DNA of 64,000 nucleotides, from contig NZ_BBYR01000006.1 of NCBI RefSeq assembly GCF_001293525.1, forward strand, positions 186,001 to 250,000. The letters are read 5' to 3'. Positions 1-8,109 of the stretch are shown here, in pieces. The translations under genes and the position numbers were made by a program. The stretch is from Pseudideonella sakaiensis (GTDB lineage Bacteria > Pseudomonadota > Gammaproteobacteria > Burkholderiales > Burkholderiaceae_C). Numbering within the stretch: position 1 is the stretch's first letter; each line of letters starts with the position of its first letter. The notes below the pieces were generated by a model. That model was not told where the DNA came from and searched no databases. It saw only the letters and a list, made by a program, of their open reading frames with translations.

Positions 1-561
1 GAGAACCAGCAGCGCGCGCTGGCCCGTCTGGCCCTGATCGTTCCGCTGACGATCGGGCTGATCTTCCTCTTGCTGTACACCGCGTTCAATTCGCTGCGGC
101 ACGCGACGATCATCATCGCCAACGTGCCCTTCGCGATCATCGGCGGCATCATCGGCCTGTTCGTCACAGGACAGTACGTCTCGGTCCCGTCGGCAATCGG
201 ATTCATCGCGGTCTTCGGGGTCGCGATGCTGAACGGCATCGTGCTGGTCTCGTTCCTCAACGATCAGCGACGACACGGGCTGTCGGTGAGAGAGGCGGTC
301 CGGCAAGGGGCTGCGCTCCGGCTGCGGCCCGTGCTGATGACGGCGTCGGTGGCCATCCTCGGCTTGATCCCCATGCTGCTGTCCACCGGCGTCGGCGCCG
401 AGACCCAGCGGCCGTTGGCGACCGTCGTCGTCGGAGGCCTGATCACCTCGACGGCGCTGACGCTGCTGCTGCTTCCCTTGATCTACGAGTGGGCTGAACT
501 GCGTGCCGAGCGCCGCCGACAGCCCCAGCCGGTTCCCGCCATCGAAGGAGCGACACCATGA
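1..561 (+). CDS. Heavy-metal RND efflux pump, C-terminal end (CzcA/HME family), partial
   Basis: The frame is open from the first base, so only the last 186 residues are visible. They hold the final membrane segments of an HME-RND inner-membrane pump, which uses proton influx to expel metal ions through a CzcBC-type envelope channel. The stretch GAETQRPLATVVVGGLIT followed by LLLPLIYEW is characteristic of CzcA-type pumps. The stop overlaps the next start by four bases (ATGA), so the PII-like gene is translationally coupled to the pump. The substrate cannot be read because the TM4 signature lies outside the window. Confidence 0.93.
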   Translation, partial: ENQQRALARLALIVPLTIGLIFLLLYTAFNSLRHATIIIANVPFAIIGGIIGLFVTGQYVSVPSAIGFIAVFGVAMLNGIVLVSFLNDQRRHGLSVREAVRQGAALRLRPVLMTASVAILGLIPMLLSTGVGAETQRPLATVVVGGLITSTALTLLLLPLIYEWAELRAERRRQPQPVPAIEGATP

Positions 562-893
562 AGGAAATCAAGGCCTACGTCCACGCCAGCCGCATCGCCG
601 ACGTCATCGCCGGGCTGAAGGGCTCGACGGTCTGGGGCGATCCGAATCACGACGAACACAACCTGGCGGTCTACGTGGTGAAGGGGTCACTCGTGCCCCT
701 GGACGATGCCGAGCGTCACTACTCGCTGGAACTCGGTGAAGAGATCATCAACGAGTACAAGGTCGAGCTGCATTGCCACGACGAAGATGTCCCCGCGCTG
801 GTGGACGTCATCCGGCGCACGGCGAGGACCGGGTCGGCCGTGGCCGGCTGGATTTACGTGATGGACATTGCTTCGGCCGAGCCGATCCGATGA
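558..893 (+). CDS. PII-like protein of the PII-NG group
   Basis: The 111-residue protein has PII-type beta-alpha-beta length and layout: MKEIKAYVHASRIADVIAGL at the start, and a C-terminal GSAVAGWIYVMDI strand. PII-NG proteins are a described subgroup of the PII superfamily encoded beside heavy-metal RND pumps rather than beside ammonium transporters. Their trimer is thought to sense a small ligand and act on the pump or its regulation. The four-base overlap with the RND gene fits this. The role is inferred from family and context; no ligand can be assigned. Confidence 0.8.
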   Translation: MKEIKAYVHASRIADVIAGLKGSTVWGDPNHDEHNLAVYVVKGSLVPLDDAERHYSLELGEEIINEYKVELHCHDEDVPALVDVIRRTARTGSAVAGWIYVMDIASAEPIR

Positions 894-939
894 CTCGACA
901 GCAAGTCTGTCCGGCTCGGCCGCGCGAGAGGGTTGGGCG

Positions 940-1887
940 ATGAGCGCGGGGCACGACCACGCCTTGCCGGCGACGACCAAGGAGCGCTCGCTGCGCTGGG
1001 CATTGGTGCTGACCTCGGCCTTCCTCATCGCCGAGGTCGTGGGGGGCGTCGTCCTGAACAGCCTTGCGCTGCTGTCCGATGCCGCGCACATGTTCACCGA
1101 TGTGGCTGCGCTCGCGATCGCGTTGGCGGCCATCAGGATTGCCCGCCGGCCTGCGGATCAGCGTCGGACCTTTGGCTATCACCGCTTCGAGATCCTGGCA
1201 GCGGCCTTCAATGCGCTGCTGTTGTTCGGCGTCGCCGGCTACATACTCTTCGAAGCGTGGCAGCGCTGGCGCCAGCCCGAGGAGGTGCAGACGACCGGGG
1301 TGCTGGTGGTGGCAGCGCTCGGGCTGGTGGTGAATCTCGCGAGCATGTGGATGCTGCGTTCGGGCAAGGACGCCAGCCTGAACGTGAAGGGTGCCTATCT
1401 CGAGGTGTGGAGCGACATGCTGGGATCGATCGGCGTCATTGCTGGCGCGATCGTGATTCGCATCACCGGGTGGAACTGGGTCGATTCGGTGATCGCAGTG
1501 GCCATCGGACTGTGGGTGCTGCCGCGGACCTGGGTGCTCTTGAAGGACACCCTGAACATCCTGCTGGAAGGGGTTCCCGAAGGCATCGACATGGCGGCGG
1601 TCAGGCAGTCCCTGCTGGGCCTGCCGGGTGTGCTGGGCGTGCACGATCTTCACGTGTGGGCCGTCACCAGCGGCCGGCCCAGCCTCACGGTTCACCTGGT
1701 GCATGCCCGCGAGGTGACAGTGCCGGCAGATCTTCTCGAGCGGGCACGCGCAGTCCTCGCGGCGGAACATCACATCACCCACACGACGGTTCAGCTCGAG
1801 ACGCAGCCCTGCGCACAAGCCGGCGTGGCCGTTGGTCCCGGGGGCAGTGGCGACGAACCCGCATCGCGTGAGGATGCCCATGCCTAG
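940..1887 (+). CDS. czcD: Cation diffusion facilitator, CzcD-like
   Basis: This 315-residue inner-membrane CDF exporter moves Zn, Cd or Co from cytoplasm to periplasm in exchange for protons. The N-terminus is short with a few His (SAGHDHALP). TM2 carries SDAAHMFTDVAAL and TM5 carries EVWSDMLGS, the His/Asp metal site of the family; FGYHRFEIL is a CDF signature. A C-terminal regulatory domain (GVHDLHVWAV) follows. The ATG at 940, after a GAGAG, is preferred to an in-frame codon at 868 because homology starts here. It probably shares the transcript of the preceding pump and PII-NG genes. Confidence 0.92.
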   Translation: MSAGHDHALPATTKERSLRWALVLTSAFLIAEVVGGVVLNSLALLSDAAHMFTDVAALAIALAAIRIARRPADQRRTFGYHRFEILAAAFNALLLFGVAGYILFEAWQRWRQPEEVQTTGVLVVAALGLVVNLASMWMLRSGKDASLNVKGAYLEVWSDMLGSIGVIAGAIVIRITGWNWVDSVIAVAIGLWVLPRTWVLLKDTLNILLEGVPEGIDMAAVRQSLLGLPGVLGVHDLHVWAVTSGRPSLTVHLVHAREVTVPADLLERARAVLAAEHHITHTTVQLETQPCAQAGVAVGPGGSGDEPASREDAHA

Positions 1888-2031
1888 ACCCGCAGCGTGG
1901 GCAGCCGGACCGGCGTGCGCCATGGAGCCAGGTTGCGCCCGAAGCCGCGGCGATTGCAGCCGCAACCACCGACGTGTCAGGTCGTCAACGCGGCGACCAC
2001 ACGCCATCTCCGCCAACTGAAGGAGAACTGA

Positions 2032-2574
2032 ATGAGCTTTGATCGACGCAAGCTGCTGGCCGCAGCCCTGGGCGGCACGGCGCTGCTGACCACCGGTTGC
2101 ATGACCAAACCCCTGCGCCCGGCCAACGCCGATGGGACGTACTGCTACCGCATCGGCAAGAGCTACCGCCCCAAACTGACCTGCACGCCGGGTCCCGTTC
2201 CCTCCGCGCAAGTCGAGTCGCAGGCTCGCGATTTCGGTGGATCGGCCGATCGCCTCACGGTCTATCTCGTTCGCAAGCGCTGGGGTGATACGGAGCACGT
2301 GATCTCGGTGTCGACCCCAGGGGCGGCCCCAGCGCAAACCGTGCCCGCGAGCTTTGCGCGCCTGCGGCTGGCGCCCGGACAGCATGTGCTGACCGCCACA
2401 TGGCCCGAAGGAACGGCAGGCCTCGACATCTCGGGCAAGGCTGGCGAAGTGCTGGTGGTGGAAGTGATCGGGCAAGTCTGGGTCTGGGGCAGCAAGTACC
2501 GCCTCGAGCCTGGAACGATCGACGACGCCCGCGAACGCACGCGCAACCTCCGACTGGTTGCGGACGTTGGTTGA
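2032..2574 (+). CDS. Putative lipoprotein, DUF2846-like
   Basis: The 180-residue protein begins with a basic twin-Arg-like signal and a lipobox (LLTTGC, Cys about 23). The mature part is beta-rich with LTVYLVRKRWGD and a PGQHVLTATW strand, resembling small DUF2846-type lipoproteins. A strong ribosome site (AAGGAG, 2020-2025) fixes the start. A clear paralog lies at 41853-42395 behind another RND operon, so an envelope role linked to metal efflux is likely but unproven. Confidence 0.7.
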   Translation: MSFDRRKLLAAALGGTALLTTGCMTKPLRPANADGTYCYRIGKSYRPKLTCTPGPVPSAQVESQARDFGGSADRLTVYLVRKRWGDTEHVISVSTPGAAPAQTVPASFARLRLAPGQHVLTATWPEGTAGLDISGKAGEVLVVEVIGQVWVWGSKYRLEPGTIDDARERTRNLRLVADVG

Positions 2575-2642
2575 AGGCGCTTGCGGCCTCGTGACGCGAG
2601 CGACTGCCGGTGCCCGAACAGCACGGGCGAGCGAATTCCAGC

Positions 2643-2894
2643 ATGAGACCCCGACTGGCCGATCCCGAGCTCTCCCTCGCGATGACCTGGATCTGGATCG
2701 GTGTGCTGCTGGCCGCGCTGGTGGCGTATGGGATCTTCCGCTGGTGGCGCCGTGGACATCCGCGCAAGCAGCCACCAGCACCGCCGAGCTACTCCGCCGA
2801 ACTGAGCCAGCGATTGCAGAAGAACATGACCAACGGCACGAAGCGCAAGCGGCGCGGCAAACCCGCGAAGAAGCAGCCGCCGCGCCACCGGTGA
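2643..2894 (+). CDS. Small membrane protein, function unknown
   Basis: About 83 residues, with one hydrophobic helix (TWIWIGVLLAALVAYGIFRW) followed by a Pro-rich and strongly basic tail (KRKRRGKPAKKQ). This suggests a single-pass inner-membrane protein with a cytoplasmic basic end. No family is recognised. The start could also be the ATG at 2682, just before the helix. It converges with the DUF4148 gene downstream, 14 bases away. Confidence 0.5.
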   Translation: MRPRLADPELSLAMTWIWIGVLLAALVAYGIFRWWRRGHPRKQPPAPPSYSAELSQRLQKNMTNGTKRKRRGKPAKKQPPRHR

Positions 2895-2908
2895 AGGGTG
2901 TGCCGAGA

Positions 2909-3244
2909 TCAGCCGCCCGTCAGCAGTTCGAGGCGCGCGCGGCGGGCATCGGGCGACTCGGCCCGCATCTCCTCGATGACCTGCTGCCGCGTCTTCGGCG
3001 GCTCGGAACTCTTGACCGGCAGCGGCGCTCCAGGCTGCAACAGCGCCAGCGTGCCGTCCTTGCGCGCTGCGTCGACCTCGGCCATCACCTGGGCACGGGT
3101 CTTGGCGCTCTTGAAGTGCTCGGGGTGGTAGGTCACACCGGCTTCGCCGGCAGCGGGGTGCCAGACCGAATTGGCCTGCGCCGCCAGCGGCAGCGTGAAC
3201 GCGACGGCGACGGCGGGGACCAGAGCAAGGCGGAAGACATTCAT
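2909..3244 (-). CDS. Secreted DUF4148 protein
   Basis: A 111-residue exported protein: a signal peptide (FRLALVPAVAVAFTLPLAAQA) is followed by a short polar domain with two repeated elements, TRAQVMAEVDAARKDG and TRQQVIEEMRAES, the hallmark of DUF4148. The family is common in Burkholderiales and is often found near metal-resistance regulators; its function is unknown. It is divergent from the response regulator. Its upstream region carries a 16-bp motif, a -10-like block and a CATGCC dyad that all recur before the CzcE-like gene, so both are probably controlled together. Confidence 0.85.
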   Translation of the reverse strand: MNVFRLALVPAVAVAFTLPLAAQANSVWHPAAGEAGVTYHPEHFKSAKTRAQVMAEVDAARKDGTLALLQPGAPLPVKSSEPPKTRQQVIEEMRAESPDARRARLELLTGG

Positions 3245-3284
3245 GTCGAGATCCTTTCAGGAGGAAGAGCAGGAGACCTGCGAT

Positions 3285-3358
3285 GGCATGCCCGAAGGCA
3301 TGCCGCCACTGTAGGAATCGGCGCCCCACACGAAGGAAACGAGCAGATGACAGTTCGG
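3285..3358. promoter_or_regulatory. Divergent promoter with candidate CzcR box
   Basis: Between the DUF4148 and regulator genes lie GCAGATGACAGTTCGG (3343-3358), a -10-like block ACTGTAGGAATCG read on the minus strand (3308-3320), and GGCATGCC twice (3285-3292 and 3297-3304) separated by CGAA. The 16-mer lies exactly 98 bases from the DUF4148 start codon. The same 16-mer, -10-like block and dyad precede the CzcE-like gene with the same 98-base distance. The most natural binder is the response regulator encoded at 3394, which is an inference. Confidence 0.65.
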
Positions 3359-3393
3359 ACAGGCCTAGTGCGCCAACAGGCGGGGGCACGGCC

Positions 3394-4080
3394 ATGAAGC
3401 TCCTGATCGTGGAGGACGAGGCCAAGCTGGCCGACTACCTGCGCAAGGGACTGGTGGAAGAGGGCTATGTCGTCGAGGTGGCCGGCAACGGCATCGACGG
3501 GCTGCACATGGCGACCGAAGGCAGCCACGACCTCATCGTGCTCGACGCCATGCTGCCCGGCATCGACGGGCTCGGCCTGCTCGCAGCGCTTCGCCAGAGC
3601 AAGCAGACGCCGGTGATCATGCTGACCGCGCGCCACCGTGTGGAGGACAGGGTGCGCGGCCTGAAAGCCGGCGCAGACGACTATCTCGTCAAGCCGTTCG
3701 CCTTCTCCGAACTGGTGGCCCGCATCGAGGTGCTGCTGCGCCGCGCCGCCGGCGCCGCGCCGGCGCCCGACGCCCTGCTGCTGTCGCTGGGTGACCTGCA
3801 GGTGGACCTGGCGCGGCGACGTGCCGTGCGCGCCGGCCAGCGGCTGGAGCTGTCGGCGAAGGAGTTCCAGCTGCTGACGCTGCTGATGCGCCGCCAGGGC
3901 GAGGTGCTCTCCCGTACCGAGATCGCCGAGCAGGTTTGGGACGTCAACTTCGACCACGGCACCAATGTGATCGACGTCGCCATCCGGCGCCTGCGCGGCA
4001 AGCTGGACCTGCCCTTCGAGCACCCGCTGCTGCACACCGTGCGCGGCATGGGCTACGTGCTCGAGGACCGCAGCCCATGA
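3394..4080 (+). CDS. czcR: OmpR-family response regulator, CzcR/CusR-like
   Basis: The 228-residue regulator has an N-terminal receiver (MKLLIVEDEAKLADYL; phospho-acceptor Asp in VLDAMLPG; LTARH and KPF switch positions) and a C-terminal winged helix (LSAKEFQLLTLLMRRQGEVLSR). It fits the heavy-metal regulator group CzcR/CopR/CusR. It overlaps the kinase gene by four bases, so the pair makes one two-component system sensing periplasmic metal. The ATG at 3394 is chosen because the receiver begins at that codon. Likely targets are its own divergent promoter and the CzcE-like gene. Confidence 0.9.
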   Translation: MKLLIVEDEAKLADYLRKGLVEEGYVVEVAGNGIDGLHMATEGSHDLIVLDAMLPGIDGLGLLAALRQSKQTPVIMLTARHRVEDRVRGLKAGADDYLVKPFAFSELVARIEVLLRRAAGAAPAPDALLLSLGDLQVDLARRRAVRAGQRLELSAKEFQLLTLLMRRQGEVLSRTEIAEQVWDVNFDHGTNVIDVAIRRLRGKLDLPFEHPLLHTVRGMGYVLEDRSP

Positions 4081-5405
4081 GTCGGCTGCACGCTGGATCG
4101 CTCGACCGCCGCCTGGCTCGCTGGCTCGCACTGCTGGCCCTGGCGGGGCTCACACTGACGTGCCTGGGCGTCTACACGGCGACGACCCTGAGCTTCGAGG
4201 ACCGGCAGGCGGACACGCTGCGCCAGAAGCAACTCCAGGTGCGTCATTTGATCGCCGAGGCCGGCGTGGTGGGAAATGCGGCGCTGACGCACAAGCTCGA
4301 CGATGCGATGGTCGGCCGGCAGGACCTGACGCTGGTGCTCACCGATGCGAAGGGCCAGGTCCTGTATGCCGGACCCACCGCACCGCCGTTGCGCCAGACC
4401 CTGGTCACGCGGTTTGAGGCGGCAACGGCATCCGGGCCGGTCCAGGCGACCCTGACTCTGGACACCACCGAAGACGATCGTGTGCTGTCCCGACTCGCCC
4501 GCACGCTCGCCGCAGCCGCGCTGGCCGGATCGATCGTCATTGCAATCGGCGGCTTCACGCTGGTGCAGCTTGGACTGCGCCCGGTCCGTAACCTTGCCTT
4601 GCAGGTCCAGGCTTTGGCGGCCGACACACTGGATCGCCGGCTCGATGGATCGGCCCAGCCGGAGGAACTCGCCGCACTGGTTCAGCATGTCAACGATCTG
4701 CTGGACCGATTGCACCGGGCCTACGAGCAGCTGGAGGCCTTCAATGCCGACGTCGCGCACGAACTGTTCACGCCGCTGGCGACGCTGATAGGAGGTACGG
4801 AGGTCGCCCTGCGCAAGGCCCGCGAAGCCGATGAACTGCGTGACGTGCTGGGCGAGCACCTCGAAGAACTGCAGCGCATGTCGCTCATCGTACAGGACAT
4901 GCTCTTCCTGTCCCAGGCGGACCGCGGCGCGAAGGCGCGGCGCGAGGCAGTGCAGAGCCTTGCCGACGTCGCCAGCGCGGTGGCCGAACTGCACGAGGCA
5001 CACATGGAAGAGGCTGGATTGCGTTGGCGCGTCGACGGCGACGCAGCCGGCGCCGTCGACAGCCGCTTGCTTCAGCGGGCCCTGTCCAATCTCATCGGCA
5101 ATGCCACGCGGCACGCGCTACGGGGCAGCGAAGTGGTCGTGAGGATCGAGGCGAACCGCGACGAGGCCTCGCTGAGCGTGGTGAATCAAGGCGCGACGAT
5201 CGCGCCCGAGCACCTTCCGCGTCTGTTCGATCGGTTCTACCGCGTCGATGCGTCTCGCAGCGGAGCGGCCCGCAACCACGGGCTGGGCCTGGCCATCGTG
5301 GCCGCCATCGCGCGAATGCACGATGGGCGGGTGGCGGCCACCTCCAGCGACGGAACCACGTCCATCGGGCTCGTCATCCCGACGACGCCCACCGAAGCGG
5401 CCTGA
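4077..5405 (+). CDS. czcS: Heavy-metal sensor histidine kinase, CzcS-like
   Basis: A 442-residue inner-membrane kinase: a first TM helix near residues 18-38, a periplasmic sensor of about 110 residues, a second TM helix near 150-170, HAMP, then the H-box ADVAHELFTPL. A HisKA dimer and an ATPase domain (N-box NLIGNATRHAL; G-box GLGLAIV) follow. The H-box has Phe where Arg is nearly always found (HELRTPL), although the phospho-accepting His is kept. It is translationally coupled to the regulator and probably phosphorylates it. Confidence 0.9.
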   Translation: MSRLHAGSLDRRLARWLALLALAGLTLTCLGVYTATTLSFEDRQADTLRQKQLQVRHLIAEAGVVGNAALTHKLDDAMVGRQDLTLVLTDAKGQVLYAGPTAPPLRQTLVTRFEAATASGPVQATLTLDTTEDDRVLSRLARTLAAAALAGSIVIAIGGFTLVQLGLRPVRNLALQVQALAADTLDRRLDGSAQPEELAALVQHVNDLLDRLHRAYEQLEAFNADVAHELFTPLATLIGGTEVALRKAREADELRDVLGEHLEELQRMSLIVQDMLFLSQADRGAKARREAVQSLADVASAVAELHEAHMEEAGLRWRVDGDAAGAVDSRLLQRALSNLIGNATRHALRGSEVVVRIEANRDEASLSVVNQGATIAPEHLPRLFDRFYRVDASRSGAARNHGLGLAIVAAIARMHDGRVAATSSDGTTSIGLVIPTTPTEAA

Positions 5406-5480
5406 CGGTCAGAGGCAACTGCCCATGATGTCCCGGGTAGACGCCCTGCCAGAGCGCGACAGCGCTCCCCTGCCCAGCTG

Positions 5481-6464
5481 CTACGAACCGCCTGAGCCGG
5501 CGCGTGTCCGATGGGCGCCGAATCTCGGGATCCAGCGCACGTAAACCAGCTCTGCCAGCAGTTCCACCAGTGTCTGTGTGACGATGATGGCCGGCAGCAC
5601 CGGAAGCGCAGCAGGCGCCGCAAGCGCCAGCGGCAGCACGACCAGGGAGTTCCGGGTACCGGCGCTGAACGCGACTGCGCGGCCGGCCGGCGGCTGGAGG
5701 CCGAGGGCCGATCCCAGGAGCCACCCCACGATGGGTGCCAGGCACGCGAAGGCGACGTAGAACGGCAAAGCGGCAAGCGCCGAGCTCGTTGCCGAGCCCA
5801 GCTGTGGCAGCACGGCAGCGACCACCACGAAGAGCACCAACGCCGTCGCGGGCACCGCCAGGAGGCCGAGAGCCGATGCCGCTTGGCGCCCCACTGTCGA
5901 GCGGCTCGCGCACAGTTGGGTCACACCGGCCAGCACCAGCGGGACGCCGATCAGCCAGACGAACGCGTGAACGAACGGTTCGGGCCGTACCAGCGCGGCG
6001 GCGTCTTCGCCGAGCAGCACTTTCAGATAGACCGGCAGCAAGAGCATCTGCGCGATGAGCAGAATCGGCGTTGCAGCAAGGAGCAGCCGGGCGTCTGCGC
6101 GGCCCAGATGCGCAAATGTCACGACGTAGTCAATGCATGGGGCGAGCAGCACCAGCAAGATGCCGAACCGCAGCAGCGCATCGGTCGGCATCAGGGGGAG
6201 CATCGCAGCCACCAGCAGCGGGACCGCGACGAAGTTCGCCAGCACAAGCGCGGTCAGGAACCTGCCGCTCGCAAACGACCGCCCAATCTCAGCCAGCGGC
6301 ACCTGCAGAAACGTCACGTAGAGCATCAGCGCCAGGGCCGGGTTGATGGCGCCTTCCAGGGCCGTCATGCCCGGTACCAGCAGTGCGGCGCCCACGGCTA
6401 CCGCCACGGCTGCGAAGTAGATGGAAATCTGTCGTTCTTCGAGGCTGCTTCTGATGTCGCTCAT
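5481..6464 (-). CDS. Arsenic-resistance-type permease (ACR3/BASS superfamily)
   Basis: A 327-residue integral membrane protein with about ten hydrophobic helices. The motif LLAPCIDYVVTFAHLG and the block LLAATPILLIAQMLLLP match the bacterial family annotated as arsenic resistance proteins within the bile acid:sodium symporter fold. The conserved Cys (in APCID) sits in a central helix, as in ACR3-type arsenite exporters. No arsR or arsC is visible nearby, so arsenite as substrate is inference from family only. The gene converges with czcS and is followed by the Dsb-like gene after 25 bases. Confidence 0.72.
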   Translation of the reverse strand: MSDIRSSLEERQISIYFAAVAVAVGAALLVPGMTALEGAINPALALMLYVTFLQVPLAEIGRSFASGRFLTALVLANFVAVPLLVAAMLPLMPTDALLRFGILLVLLAPCIDYVVTFAHLGRADARLLLAATPILLIAQMLLLPVYLKVLLGEDAAALVRPEPFVHAFVWLIGVPLVLAGVTQLCASRSTVGRQAASALGLLAVPATALVLFVVVAAVLPQLGSATSSALAALPFYVAFACLAPIVGWLLGSALGLQPPAGRAVAFSAGTRNSLVVLPLALAAPAALPVLPAIIVTQTLVELLAELVYVRWIPRFGAHRTRAGSGGS

Positions 6465-6489
6465 CGGGACATGCTATCGGGCCACTGGG

Positions 6490-7146
6490 TCAGCGAGTCG
6501 CTGATTTCTTGAGTTCCTGCTCGACAAGTGCCTTCAACTGCGCCTGACCGAACTCGCGCAGCGGCGTGCCGTTGACGAAGAAACCGGGCGTCCTGTCCAC
6601 CTTCAGGGCCTGCATGTCCGCGATGTCCTGCCGCAGCAGCTGATCGATGGTCGGCCCGTCGGCATCCGCCCTGGCCTTCGTCATGTCGAGACCGATGTCG
6701 CCGATGAGCGTCCAGATCATGTCGGGCTGCGGGCGGTCATGAGAGGCCCATTGAGGCTGGGCAGCCAGGGCACGCTCGAGCGCCTCCCAGTACTTGCCCT
6801 GCACCCTTGCCGCCTCGAGAATCTTGACGGCGGTGTCGGACCCGTGATGCAACGGGGCATTGCGCATCACGAGCCTGACCTGGCCGAAGCTCGCGTTGAC
6901 CATGCCCTTGACGATGGGGTAGAAGGCCCGGCAGGTCTCGCAGGACGGATCGAAGAACTCGACGATCGTCACTTTCGCCGCCGGGTTGCCGAAAACTGCC
7001 GAGTGCGGCCTGACGAGTGCATCGCTGTTTGTCTGCGCCGCCTGCTTCACTTCCTGGTTCGAGCGGTTCGTGAAGACCGCGACGCCGACCACGAAGGCCA
7101 GAACGACCGCCGCGGCGGTGCCCAGAACGATCCACTTCCTGTTCAT
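6490..7146 (-). CDS. DsbA-like periplasmic thiol oxidoreductase
   Basis: 218 residues: an N-terminal membrane anchor or signal (WIVLGTAAAVVLAFVVGVAVF), then a thioredoxin fold with active site FDPSCETCRAF and cis-Pro loop RTPGFFVNG. This fits the BdbD/DsbA-like branch that works with a dedicated DsbB-like partner. Its start overlaps the end of the DsbB-like gene by four bases, and a PCuAC copper chaperone gene is coupled upstream. The module probably oxidises or protects Cys-containing envelope metalloproteins. Confidence 0.85.
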   Translation of the reverse strand: MNRKWIVLGTAAAVVLAFVVGVAVFTNRSNQEVKQAAQTNSDALVRPHSAVFGNPAAKVTIVEFFDPSCETCRAFYPIVKGMVNASFGQVRLVMRNAPLHHGSDTAVKILEAARVQGKYWEALERALAAQPQWASHDRPQPDMIWTLIGDIGLDMTKARADADGPTIDQLLRQDIADMQALKVDRTPGFFVNGTPLREFGQAQLKALVEQELKKSATR

Positions 7147-7607
7147 GCCTTCGCCCTCCCAGCCCTTGCTCTTGCCACCCACAACGCCACCAGGATGCCC
7201 GTGAACGACGCCAGCGACAGCAGCGGAATCGGCACCACGCCGGCCATCTGAACGTCGGCGTCGGCGCAGGACGATCCCTTGCCGCACGGCACCAGGTCTT
7301 CCGATACCACGCCCCAGAAGATCAGCAGGTGGTAAGAGGCGATGCCCCATCCCACGCAGGCCAGCGGCAGTGCGTAGCGCACGCTGCGCGCGTCCAACGC
7401 AAACAGGCCCATGCCGAGGACCAGCACCAGCGGAAACATCGCGATGCGCTGGTACCAGCACAGCACGCAGGGTGTCTTGCCCATCACCTCGCCAAGAAAC
7501 AAGGCGCCCGCAGTGGCCAGCAGCGCCAGCAGCCAGGCCAGGAACAGCGGCGTCCAGAACGCGGCCTTCAGGCCCTCGCCGCTTTGCGTGGTGCGTTCCT
7601 TGCTCAT
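7143..7607 (-). CDS. DsbB/BdbC-like disulfide bond formation protein
   Basis: The 154-residue four-helix inner-membrane protein has the first redox pair in KTPCVLCWYQRIAMFP and a second pair in PCGKGSSC, as expected for DsbB-type quinone-linked oxidases that recharge a DsbA. The family motif CWYQR is present. ATGA overlaps on both sides tie it to the DsbA-like and PCuAC genes, so the three are translated together. It is shorter than E. coli DsbB, matching the BdbC branch. Confidence 0.88.
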   Translation of the reverse strand: MSKERTTQSGEGLKAAFWTPLFLAWLLALLATAGALFLGEVMGKTPCVLCWYQRIAMFPLVLVLGMGLFALDARSVRYALPLACVGWGIASYHLLIFWGVVSEDLVPCGKGSSCADADVQMAGVVPIPLLSLASFTGILVALWVARARAGRAKA

Positions 7608-8074
7608 CGTGGCGGTGGCGCGAAACCAGCCGTCGCGTTCGTCTCGACCGTCGACAGGGTACCGTCGGCCGCCTTGAACGAGAGCGTCAAAGGCACGAGA
7701 TCTCCCGCCTTGATCTGCTGCTTCAGGTCCATCATCATGATGTGCAGGCCGCCCGACTTGAGCTCGATCGTCTGCCCTGCCTTCAAGGTCACACGATCTG
7801 CAGCGCGCATCCGCATGATGCCCCGGTCCAGCCACATCTCGTGCACTTCGACGATGCCGGCGACCGGGGAACTGGCGCCCGTCAGCACGACGTCCTTCTG
7901 GGCGGTCAGCCGCATGAAGGCACCGGTGGCAGATTGGTTCGGCACGGTGGCACGCGCCCAGGCGCCGTCGACGGTCACCTGCGCGTGGACCGCGGACGCC
8001 AGGCCAGCGGCCAACAGCGCAGCGAGGCAGCGGGACAAGACGCGGTTCGCAACAGGGAAACTCATGCCCATCAT
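7604..8074 (-). CDS. PCuAC family periplasmic copper chaperone
   Basis: About 156 residues: a signal peptide (AALLAAGLASAVHA), then a cupredoxin-like domain with the copper motif of the PCuAC family, seen as VEVHEMW, GIMRM and GGLHIMMMDL. These proteins bind Cu(I) through Met and His and deliver it to CuA sites or buffer it. Three Met codons lie at 8074, 8071 and 8065; the first has a GGGGCGAGA upstream. Four-base overlap with the DsbB-like gene indicates one operon. Confidence 0.87.
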   Translation of the reverse strand: MMGMSFPVANRVLSRCLAALLAAGLASAVHAQVTVDGAWARATVPNQSATGAFMRLTAQKDVVLTGASSPVAGIVEVHEMWLDRGIMRMRAADRVTLKAGQTIELKSGGLHIMMMDLKQQIKAGDLVPLTLSFKAADGTLSTVETNATAGFAPPPR

Positions 8075-8109
8075 TCTCGCCCCGGGAACCGTGCGTGGCG
8101 CTTGGGCAT

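Noticed and set aside
808-2781. Long open frame on the minus strand opposite czcD and the lipoprotein gene
   Set aside because: Composition (His, Arg, Gln rich, no domains) is that of an antisense shadow in high-GC DNA; the plus strand encodes recognised proteins.
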